Below are positions 6,269 through 12,194 of a DNA stretch of 15,236 nucleotides, in pieces. Each line of letters opens with the position of its first letter. Position 1 is the first letter of the stretch. The notes beneath the pieces were generated by a model that worked only from the letters and a program-made list of their open reading frames with translations, did not search any database and had not been told where the DNA came from. Source of the DNA: Alphaproteobacteria bacterium (GTDB lineage: Bacteria > Pseudomonadota > Alphaproteobacteria > CBDBCS01 > JAHZLG01); NCBI GenBank assembly GCA_022599995.1, contig JAHZLG010000211.1:1-15236 (forward strand). Reading direction: 5' to 3'. Position numbers and translations under genes: made by a program.

Positions 6269-6579
6269 TGCACCGCCAAGACGGCAGCCTTCTCCCCAAC
6301 ACCGAGCACATCAAACAATCGGTGGCAACCCTGCTCGCCACCGCACCGGGGGAGCGCGTGATGCGCCCAACCTACGGGTGCGCGCTGGCGTCGTACATCG
6401 ATGCGCCGATTAACTCGGACACCATCCTAGATATGCAGATTGCCATTCGGGATGCGGTCGCAACATTTGAACCCCGCGCCACAATTGATAGCATCGCCTT
6501 CGATGCCATCAATGGCAAGCAAGGCATGCTCAACATCACCATCGCTGGAAACTTCGGCATCGCCACCATCGCTATCTAG
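6268..6579 (+). CDS. W: Baseplate wedge protein W (gp25-like)
   Basis: This 103-residue protein is slightly shorter than P2 gpW (about 115). It belongs to the GPW/gp25 family, the wedge protein that nucleates sheath assembly at the baseplate. Visible family features are the HIKQSVATLLATAPGERVMRPTYGCAL run (R-M-R-P-x-Y-G), the SYIDAPIN loop, and TFEPRATIDSIAF strands near the C-terminus. I place the start at 6268, where ATG overlaps the previous TAA and the protein begins MHRQDGSLLPN, rather than at an upstream ATG in the same frame at 6091. The TAG stop at 6577-6579 ends this part of the operon. Confidence 0.92.
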   Translation: MHRQDGSLLPNTEHIKQSVATLLATAPGERVMRPTYGCALASYIDAPINSDTILDMQIAIRDAVATFEPRATIDSIAFDAINGKQGMLNITIAGNFGIATIAI

Positions 6580-6754
6580 AGCACCCTTTCACCCCTCCGC
6601 CGCATTGGCACGCTTGCCCTGTGTGCAACGCACACGCAAGCTATCGCGAGGCGGCTTCGGGGTAGTCAGGCATATCCACAGCGGGGTGTTTTCACTACGC
6701 TTTGCGCATCGCAAAGCATCCGCTATCACACCCGCTGCAGAAGCACCCTTTCAA
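6580..6754 (+). repeat. Palindromic intergenic element, copy 2
   Basis: This element fills the gap between W and J and is bounded by an 11-base direct repeat GCACCCTTTCA at 6581-6591 and 6743-6753. The left block holds GCATTGGCACGCTTGC, a variable loop, GCAAGCTATCGCG, GGCGGC and GGGGTAGTC, and matches copy 3 closely and copy 1 more distantly. The right block is a different hairpin: GCTTTGCG-CAT-CGCAAAGC (6699-6717, perfect 8-base stem) enclosed by AGCGGG...CCCGCT. It ends a few bases before the start of J. There is no T-run, so a simple terminator is unlikely. Confidence 0.75.
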
Positions 6755-6755
6755 T

Positions 6756-7772
6756 ATGGCTATTGACCTATCCAAGCTCCCCGTCCCGGACGTTATCGAT
6801 CCCACCGGCTATGATGACATCGTCGCTGCGTTGGTCGATGCGATGAAAGCTGCCCTGGCCACGGTGACGGTCAGCGATGGCACCCTCTTCGACACCACGC
6901 GGCTTGACCTCGCAAGCGAGCCCCTGCGGATGCTCATCGAGGCATCCGCGTACCGGGAGTATATCCTGCGCTTCCGCATCAACGATGCGGTGCGTGGCAC
7001 CTTCCTCGCCAGTGCCACCGGCAACGATATGGACAACATCGCTGCCCTTTACGGCATCGAACGCCTCCCCGAAGAGGGCGATGACGCCCTGCGTATCCGG
7101 ACTCGCGATGCAACCGAGACCCTCACCAACGCCGGCACGGCATCATCCTACCGAGCACACGCCAACAGCACAGTGTCCGGATATGCCTATCCCAACCCCG
7201 GCAACACCACCATCACCGCCACCATCGGCACGGTTGACCACCTGGTTGACCCAAACGAGACGCTGTCGATCACCATCACCCCGCACGACACGGCGGTCAC
7301 CTCGCCCAGCGGGGGGGTCGTAGACGTGAAGGTGATCGGCGACTGGGCACCGAACGCCCCGTTTGCCGCCACCGCGAACGCAGGGCTTTCAACGACCATC
7401 GATACGGTGATCGCCGCCGATGACGTACGGCAAATCACCGACACGGTGCAGGTTACCCTCGGCACCGTGCGGCAGTACCAACTGACCGCGACGTTGACCA
7501 TCGGCGAAGGGCCAACCTCCGAGGCAGTCACCACGGCTGCCGATGCTGCCGTGCGGGCCTTTGCTTTTGACACCCTCGCCATCGGCACGGCCGTGCCGCG
7601 CAACGGGGCGATCGCTGCCCTGTGGCAGGAGGGCGTGGAAAACCTCAACCTGACTATATCGCTCGAGGGGGGGGATAATGCCTTCACCCTCGCGGCAGGC
7701 GACCTTATCCCCGACGGTGCAGTCGATGCCTTCTTCCTCACCGACATCTCCATCACCACGACAGTGATCTAG
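6756..7772 (+). CDS. J: Baseplate wedge protein J
   Basis: This 338-residue member of the Baseplate_J family (P2 gpJ about 302) is the wedge ring protein that works with W and I. The ATG at 6756 is chosen because upstream in-frame codons fall inside the repeat element; the protein then begins MAIDLSKLPVPDVIDPTGYD, as usual for the family. Also typical are LDLASEPLRMLIEASAYREYILRFRIN (helix and arm), then FLASATGNDMDNIAALYGIER and RIRTRDA, followed by a long beta-rich middle with TVSGYAYPNPGNTTITATIG and a C-terminal region ending TDISITTTVI. There is no Shine-Dalgarno; the leader is GCACCCTTTCAAT. TAG is followed at once by the ATG of I. Confidence 0.92.
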   Translation: MAIDLSKLPVPDVIDPTGYDDIVAALVDAMKAALATVTVSDGTLFDTTRLDLASEPLRMLIEASAYREYILRFRINDAVRGTFLASATGNDMDNIAALYGIERLPEEGDDALRIRTRDATETLTNAGTASSYRAHANSTVSGYAYPNPGNTTITATIGTVDHLVDPNETLSITITPHDTAVTSPSGGVVDVKVIGDWAPNAPFAATANAGLSTTIDTVIAADDVRQITDTVQVTLGTVRQYQLTATLTIGEGPTSEAVTTAADAAVRAFAFDTLAIGTAVPRNGAIAALWQEGVENLNLTISLEGGDNAFTLAAGDLIPDGAVDAFFLTDISITTTVI

Positions 7773-8378
7773 ATGACCACCATCCTCCCCCGCCACGCCA
7801 CGCCGCTAGAGCAGGCAGTCGATGCCCTCGCCCACGACCGCCTGCTCGGCGATGGCAGTGCCTTGCACGCGAACCTTGTCCGCGATGCCCGAAACATCAC
7901 GGGGGGTGCCGCCGAGGTGCCCGCTGCCGTATTGCCGTGGCTTGCGTGGGGACTGAACAGCTTCGCGTGGGCGGACGGCAACAGCGACCCCGCCAACCGG
8001 GCAGCAGTCGCCGAAGGGCTGACCAGTAATGCCCGCAAGGGCAGCATCGGGCAGGTTGAAGGCGGCGTGGTCGATATCCTGGCCGACTACATTGCCACCA
8101 ACCCCGGCACCTTCGTCGCCCTCGTTGAGCAGACCGATGCCGAAAACTATGACGGCGTGCGCACCCACGCCGGGCAAGACCTCGACTTCGTCTATGACGG
8201 TGCCGAGCCCTATGGCGCAAACGCCAGCGCGTGGTACCACTTCACCATCGAGGTGCTTTACCCTAATGGTGCCCCGTCCCCCCAACCAACGCACGATGCG
8301 GCCTTGCAAGCATTCCTTGCCAAGTCGATCCCAGTGCGTTGCCGCTTTGACATCATCTACCAAGAGAACACCACCTAA
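7773..8378 (+). CDS. I: Baseplate/tail protein I
   Basis: This 201-residue member of the Tail_P2_I family (P2 gpI about 176) is a wedge component that links the J ring to the tail fibre. Family features are the N-terminal LPRHATPLEQAVDALAHDRL helix, the VLPWLAWGLNSFAWADGN motif (characteristic LPWLAW...V-x-W), and the RAAVAEGLTSNARKGSIGQVEGG block (R-x-x-I-x-x-x-x-x-x-x-x-K-G-T), then a beta-rich C-terminus ending CRFDIIYQE. It begins directly after the J stop without a gap and ends TAATG into the fibre gene, so J, I and H are translationally linked. Confidence 0.92.
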   Translation: MTTILPRHATPLEQAVDALAHDRLLGDGSALHANLVRDARNITGGAAEVPAAVLPWLAWGLNSFAWADGNSDPANRAAVAEGLTSNARKGSIGQVEGGVVDILADYIATNPGTFVALVEQTDAENYDGVRTHAGQDLDFVYDGAEPYGANASAWYHFTIEVLYPNGAPSPQPTHDAALQAFLAKSIPVRCRFDIIYQENTT

Positions 8379-9775
8379 TGGCCAACTTCACCAAAGACGC
8401 AGCCCTTGCCCTCACCTGGCAGTCCGTCCGCTACATACACCCGGCCGACCGGGTGCAGGGCGCAACCACCGAGCATGCCGCCCGCAACCCCGCGACATCG
8501 GCGCCGAACGCCACCCACGGGCAGTTGTTCGATCGGGACGAGTATCTTCGGAATGTGATCGAGGTGATAGCCCGCGATGGGAGCAACAACCCGATCACCA
8601 CCAGCACCGACAACCACCAGTTCAACCAAACATCCGTCCGCCTGGATGCTACGGAGGCCCGCAAGGGCATCGTAGAATTGGCAACGCAAACCGAGGCTAT
8701 CCAAGCGTCATCGACGACCCTCGTCGCACCAGCATCAACGCTAAGTGCAGCGGTGAAGACCCTCGCACGCAGCATTATCAGCTCGGATAACGGGTCGGAT
8801 TACTCGATCGATAACTGCAATGCAGCGTTGCGCGCAGGCATCTATGTGGTACACCACGACGCGACCAACCGCCCCGCGGGGGTGACCGGCGAAGGCATTA
8901 TGGAGGTTATCCTCACCGATGGCCCCGACGGTGCCGACGACGAAGCCGCGATCCAACTGTTCTACGCAATCGACGAACACAAGATTTTTATGCGGCGCAA
9001 GCAGTCGCCAGCGCACACATCGCACACGAACATCATCCCCTTCTCAGAACCTTGGGAAGACCTGGTGCCCACCGCATCCGACAGCCAAGCCGGTATCGTG
9101 GAACTCGCCACGCAGGCCGAGGCAAATGCGCTGTCCGAGGGAACGAAGGCAATCACCCCGGGCACCGTGCCGATTGCCACGGCAACGCAACGCGGCGTCG
9201 TGGAATTGGCAACGCAGGCTGAAGCGAACGCCTTATCGGATGCGGCCAAGGCGATCACCCCGGACACCGTGCCGATTGCCACGGCAACGCAACGGGGCAT
9301 CGTGGAGCTCGCCGACAGCGGCACCGGCAGCACCGGGGCACGCCACGATAGCACCGGCATCGCCGGCTACGCCCTGACCAACCAATCGATCAATTACCGG
9401 ACGTATGAAAGCCCGCAGTTTCCTACTGGGAGCACGAACGTCGCCGAAGACACAGTATACGGTGATGGCTCGGGCGATGACGACATCACCATGTCACACG
9501 GATTGGGCCGTGTGCCGCGATGGGTGCGGGTGGTTGCCGTCGCCCAATCCGCAGGATTTGGATATAGCACTGGTGATGAGGTCGTGGTCACATCTGCTGA
9601 AGAGTCAACAACCAATGAATACTTTCTCGGAGCAACCCCTGTGGCAAACCAAACGGGCATCAGAGTTCATGTTTATAACCAAATTCGGGTGCCATACCTA
9701 AGCTCTCCCGGTTCTGCCCCGCTAGAGGTGAAAGAAAATGCGCAATGGAAGCTCAAAGTCTACGCCGGTATCTGA
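8378..9775 (+). CDS. H: Tail fibre protein (P2 H-like)
   Basis: This 465-residue host-recognition fibre lies in the P2 H position just after I. The N-terminal part (about 1-90) should attach to the baseplate; the run NATHGQLFDRDEYLRNV at about 44-60 resembles fibre proteins that contact I. Four GIVELA/GVVELA phage-fibre repeats occur at about residues 97, 239, 273 and 307. The last three are spaced exactly 34 residues apart, each followed by TQAEANAL and an ITP-x-TVPIATATQRG hinge. The C-terminal 100 residues (GDDDITMSHGLGRVPRWVRV, then strand-rich sequence to YAGI) look like a trimeric receptor-binding tip. No tail-fibre assembly chaperone (G) follows; the sheath gene comes next after 74 bases. 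Confidence 0.85.
   Translation: MANFTKDAALALTWQSVRYIHPADRVQGATTEHAARNPATSAPNATHGQLFDRDEYLRNVIEVIARDGSNNPITTSTDNHQFNQTSVRLDATEARKGIVELATQTEAIQASSTTLVAPASTLSAAVKTLARSIISSDNGSDYSIDNCNAALRAGIYVVHHDATNRPAGVTGEGIMEVILTDGPDGADDEAAIQLFYAIDEHKIFMRRKQSPAHTSHTNIIPFSEPWEDLVPTASDSQAGIVELATQAEANALSEGTKAITPGTVPIATATQRGVVELATQAEANALSDAAKAITPDTVPIATATQRGIVELADSGTGSTGARHDSTGIAGYALTNQSINYRTYESPQFPTGSTNVAEDTVYGDGSGDDDITMSHGLGRVPRWVRVVAVAQSAGFGYSTGDEVVVTSAEESTTNEYFLGATPVANQTGIRVHVYNQIRVPYLSSPGSAPLEVKENAQWKLKVYAGI
9092..9313 (+). repeat. 102-base tandem repeats in the tail fibre gene
   Basis: Two full 102-base units and the start of a third encode 34-residue steps. The stretch encoding TVPIATATQRG is nearly identical in DNA (for example CGATTGCCACGGCAACGCAA at 9171 and 9273). 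Such units let a fibre shaft lengthen, shorten or recombine with other fibres. Confidence 0.9.
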
Positions 9776-9849
9776 TTGCCAGCCTCCGCCCATCGTCCCG
9801 CCCCACATCAACCGCCCCTCGCCCCTCCCACAACTGTAGGTAGCACCTT

Positions 9850-10986
9850 ATGCTAAATCACGGAATAACCATCAACGAGGTCGCCAGCGGCCCGCAAGCC
9901 GCCAGCACTGTCTCCACCTCAGTTATCGGCATCGTGCTGGTGTCGCCCGATGCCGACAGCAACCTCCTCCACTACCCGGTCAGCACCCCCGTGCGCCTGA
10001 CCGAGTACGCCACGATCGATGACGACCTCTCCGCAACTGCGGCCCAATCAATCCACGATATCTACCGGCAAACGCGTGCCGAGGTCGTCATCGTCCGGGT
10101 TGCCGCCGCAGCAGACGTCGCCCCCGCCACCGACGACGGCACCGGGGTCTACGCCCTGAAGGTGGCCGAGTCGTCCATCGGCTATAAGCCGAAGATCATC
10201 CTTGCCCCCGGCAATGGGGAAAGCGACTACGCTGCCCTCAAAGCGGTCGCCGACAGCCTGCGGGCGATCGCCCTGATTGACCTTGACTCCGTCGACGGTG
10301 CCACCGCCGTCACCGATGCGGCAGTCCTCTCCGCCAGTGGCAGCGGGAGCAGCCGATGCCTCGCAGTGTGGCCGCAGGTCAAGGCAACCGCTGGGGGAAC
10401 ACCCCGATCGGCAGCCCCCTTCGTTGCCGGGGCGATCGCCAAGAAAGACGCCGCCCGAGGATATTGGTGGTCGCCGAGCAACACCGCCATCGATGGCGTC
10501 GCCGATCTAGACATCAGCGTCTCCGATGAGGTCGCCGATGCCCTCAACGATGCCAAGGTGGCGACATTCCGGCGATACCCGACGCAGCTGACCATCTGGG
10601 GAAATAAGTCGCTGTTCATCAGCACCCTTTCGAACACGGACTCCGCCAGCGATGGCGTGCAGTATCAGTTTATCGCAGTGCGACGGGTCGCCGATGCGAT
10701 CTACGACACGCTCGACCGTGCCCTCGCGTGGGCACAAGACCGTCCGATCAGCGCAAACCTGACAAACGACATTCAGGAATACGTGAATGCCTACTTGGCA
10801 ACCCTGCGCGCACAGGGTGCTATCCTGAACGGACGATGCCTGATCGACCCATCGCGCAACCCGCCGTCCGCCCTCGCCGAGGGTAACCTGGTGGTTGACA
10901 TAGACTTCGAGCCGCCTGCGCCGGCGCAGAAGATCACCATCCGCGCGACCCGCAACGAGACATACTATGAAGAGGTCATCGGTTGA
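9850..10986 (+). CDS. FI: Tail sheath protein FI
   Basis: This 378-residue contractile sheath subunit (P2 FI about 396) forms the outer tube that shortens on infection. The N-terminus HGITINEVASGPQAASTVSTSVIGIV is the standard beginning of P2-type sheaths (G-x-x-x-x-E-x-x-x-G...S-V-I-G). It is followed by a DLSATAAQSIHDIYRQTRAEVVIVRV block and the TIWGNKSLF segment (R-x-x-x-x-WGN-x-T-type motif), then a C-terminal domain with AYLATLRAQGAILNGRCLID and a DIDFEPPAPAQKITIRAT strand. The leader contains GTAGGTAG ahead of ATG. It precedes the tube gene by 114 bases, unlike in most P2-like phages where FI and FII are close together. Confidence 0.93.
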   Translation: MLNHGITINEVASGPQAASTVSTSVIGIVLVSPDADSNLLHYPVSTPVRLTEYATIDDDLSATAAQSIHDIYRQTRAEVVIVRVAAAADVAPATDDGTGVYALKVAESSIGYKPKIILAPGNGESDYAALKAVADSLRAIALIDLDSVDGATAVTDAAVLSASGSGSSRCLAVWPQVKATAGGTPRSAAPFVAGAIAKKDAARGYWWSPSNTAIDGVADLDISVSDEVADALNDAKVATFRRYPTQLTIWGNKSLFISTLSNTDSASDGVQYQFIAVRRVADAIYDTLDRALAWAQDRPISANLTNDIQEYVNAYLATLRAQGAILNGRCLIDPSRNPPSALAEGNLVVDIDFEPPAPAQKITIRATRNETYYEEVIG

Positions 10987-11100
10987 TGGATCATCTTTGT
11001 TTATCAGGCGATCCGCCCTTCGCGCCAAGCACGATTGCGCAGCACATAGTGCACTGCCCAAACTCTCGCATCACTTCCACAACATAGGCAACCCCATCCA
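10987..11100. other. Gap between sheath and tube genes
   Basis: These 114 bases have no convincing frame. A small palindrome GCAC-ATA-GTGC occurs near 11040, too short to call. The leader before the tube ATG (CCCCATCCA) is C-rich and lacks a Shine-Dalgarno. No copy of the intergenic palindromic element is seen here, unlike the gaps before T, J and E. Confidence 0.5.
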
Positions 11101-11607
11101 ATGGCGATCCCCAAAAAACTGAAAAACTTCACCCTCTTTGTCGACGGGCGCAACCTCGCCGGCAAGGTGATGGAGGCGACCCTGCCCAAGCTTACCGTGA
11201 AGACCGAGGAGTACCGCGGTGGCGGGATGGACGCCCCCATCGATATAGACATGGGTATGGAGAAGCTGGAGCTAGACTTCACCCTGCACGAGTACGATCC
11301 TGACGTCGCCGATAAGTTCGGCCTCGTCATCGGCAACAGCGTCATCGTCACCCTGCGGGGTGCCCAGCAATCGGACACCAACACCGCAGAGGCGGTGGAG
11401 GTGCAGGGCACTGGTTTTATCAAGGAGCTCGACTTCGGCTCGTGGAAGCCGGGGGAAGCAGGCACGCTGAAGGTGATGATGAACCTTCGTCGCTATCGCC
11501 TCGCCATTGCCAGCCGCGAGATCATCGTGATCGATGTGGAGAACATGATCCGCATCATCAACGGGGTGGACGTTATCGCCGGCCAACGTGGTGCGCTCGG
11601 CATCTAA
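11101..11607 (+). CDS. FII: Tail tube protein FII
   Basis: This 168-residue subunit of the inner tail tube matches P2 FII (about 172). Diagnostic features are MAIPKKLKNFTLFVDGRNLAG at the start, the GGGMDAPIDIDMGMEKLELDFTL segment (family G-G-M-D-x-P-x-x-x-x-G-M-x-x-L), a VIVTLRGAQQS hairpin, KELDFGSWKPGEAGTLKV (family G-x-W-K-x-G-x-x-x-x-x-x-x-x), and a C-terminal YRLAIASREIIVIDVENMIRIINGVD helix-strand end. The ATG at 11101 has no good Shine-Dalgarno. The inverted repeat element follows the stop. Confidence 0.94.
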   Translation: MAIPKKLKNFTLFVDGRNLAGKVMEATLPKLTVKTEEYRGGGMDAPIDIDMGMEKLELDFTLHEYDPDVADKFGLVIGNSVIVTLRGAQQSDTNTAEAVEVQGTGFIKELDFGSWKPGEAGTLKVMMNLRRYRLAIASREIIVIDVENMIRIINGVDVIAGQRGALGI

Positions 11608-11610
11608 TCG

Positions 11611-11760
11611 AGACAAGGGTGCTTTCCTTGTTTGTGGCAGGCAAGCCCGCAGGGCGCAAGCCAGCCCAAACAAACAAGGAAGTAGCCCGACTACCCCGCA
11701 GCCGCTGGGCGATAGCTTGCGTGCAAAGCACAAAGCAAGCGTGCCAATGCGGTGAAGGGT
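11611..11760 (-). repeat. Palindromic intergenic element, copy 3, inverted
   Basis: Read on the minus strand from 11760, the first 75 bases follow copy 2: a CCCTTCACC end, GCATTGGCACGCTTGC, a variable loop, GCAAGCTATCGC, GCGGC and GGGGTAGTCGGGC. Its second half is a long hairpin, with TTCCTTGTTTGT at 11624-11635 pairing perfectly (12 bases) with ACAAACAAGGAA at 11670-11681, closing on the GCACCC motif. It fills most of the gap between the tube gene and E. The opposite orientation to copies 1 and 2 shows it is a mobile or copied unit, not a fixed leader. Confidence 0.75.
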
Positions 11761-11775
11761 TTCCCCTTCCCTCTT

Positions 11776-11796
11776 ACACAAAGAAACATCCCACCG
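11776..11796 (+). promoter_or_regulatory. Leader of E shared with the head-protein leader
   Basis: Just upstream of E there is CCCTCTTACACAAAGA; the corresponding sequence upstream of the head gene T is CCCTCTAACACAAAGA (2682-2697). The match lies outside the palindromic core, which is inverted here, so it is an independent conserved leader segment. It could be a processing or translation signal or part of a late promoter; the function is not evident. Neither gene has a Shine-Dalgarno. Confidence 0.4.
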
Positions 11797-12045
11797 ATGG
11801 AAACCTATACGCTCAAGCACCCCGTCACCGACCCCGACACCCAGCAAGAGTTAAACACACTCACCCTGCGGCGGCCGAAGGTGAAGGACGTCAAGCTCGC
11901 GGTGCAAGCCGCCAAAGGCAACGACACCGACACCGCCATCCATATGATATCCTACATAGCTAGCATATCGGTTGCGGCAGTCGAAGAGCTCGATCTCGGC
12001 GACTTCGCGGAGCTATCCGATCGCTTGGGAAAGCTCTCGGGATAA
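11797..12045 (+). CDS. E: Tail assembly chaperone E
   Basis: This 82-residue protein shows the Phage_TAC_7 (gpE / Mu gp41) pattern: METYTLKHPVTDPDT, then ELNTLTLRRPKVKDVKLA, a variable helix, and ISVAAVEELDLGDFAELSDRLG. These proteins coat or assist the tape measure during tail assembly. ATG at 11797 is preferred over an upstream in-frame GTG at 11752, which would start inside the repeat element. The final codons contain a canonical slippery site (see the site at 12027). It sits between the tube and tape-measure genes, the invariant place for this chaperone pair. Confidence 0.9.
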   Translation: METYTLKHPVTDPDTQQELNTLTLRRPKVKDVKLAVQAAKGNDTDTAIHMISYIASISVAAVEELDLGDFAELSDRLGKLSG

Positions 12046-12194
12046 TCGCCACACCAGAAGACATCTGCGTAATGCAGGTGGATATGGCTATCCACGCAGC
12101 AACCGGCATCGATGTCTCCGAGGCGATGGATTGGCCATCTTTCGTGGAGTACTACACCGCAATGGTCAAGAGACTTAAACAAATCAATGGCTGA
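11797..12194 (+). CDS. E': Frameshift product E-E' (tail chaperone, -1 fusion)
   Basis: The -1 frame relative to E is open across the end of E and continues to a TGA at 12192-12194. Slipping at 12027-12033 would replace the last three residues of E with a 53-residue extension: ALGIIATPEDICV, then MQVDMAIHAATGIDVSEAMD, WPSFVEYYTAMVKRLKQING. The fusion would be about 132 residues, close to P2 E+E' (142). The extension ends 8 bases past the tape-measure ATG, just as in P2. The Asp-Trp-Pro and following helix fit E'-type tails that recruit tape measure. Frames, stops and slippery site are seen directly; use of the shift is inferred from the universal E/E' and lambda G/GT arrangement. Confidence 0.8.
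12027..12033 (+). promoter_or_regulatory. Programmed -1 frameshift heptamer GGGAAAG
   Basis: G GGA AAG in the E frame matches the X-XXY-YYZ slippery rule and is the same heptamer used by the lambda G-GT frameshift. The E stop follows 9 bases later and the -1 frame is open on both sides. A perfect 7-base hairpin (12078-12095) exists downstream but is 44 bases away, too far to be a normal stimulator. Confidence 0.82.

Noticed and set aside
9092..9313. Regular repeats that could suggest a CRISPR-like array.
   Set aside because: The 102-base units are in frame inside a tail fibre gene, encode known fibre repeats, and have no unique spacers.
9797..9829. Second C-rich run before the sheath gene, as another G-quadruplex on the minus strand.
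   Set aside because: Five C-runs of 3-4 exist, but one loop is 10 bases and several runs are short; far weaker than the motif at 3623-3642.
11624..11681. Long 12-base stem after the tube gene as an intrinsic terminator.
   Set aside because: No T-run follows either arm and the loop is 34 bases; it is better explained as the second hairpin of the repeat element.
12078..12095. Perfect hairpin GTGGATA-TGGC-TATCCAC downstream of the slippery site.
   Set aside because: It is 44 bases from the heptamer, whereas stimulatory structures normally begin 5-9 bases away. It may be chance within the E' coding sequence.
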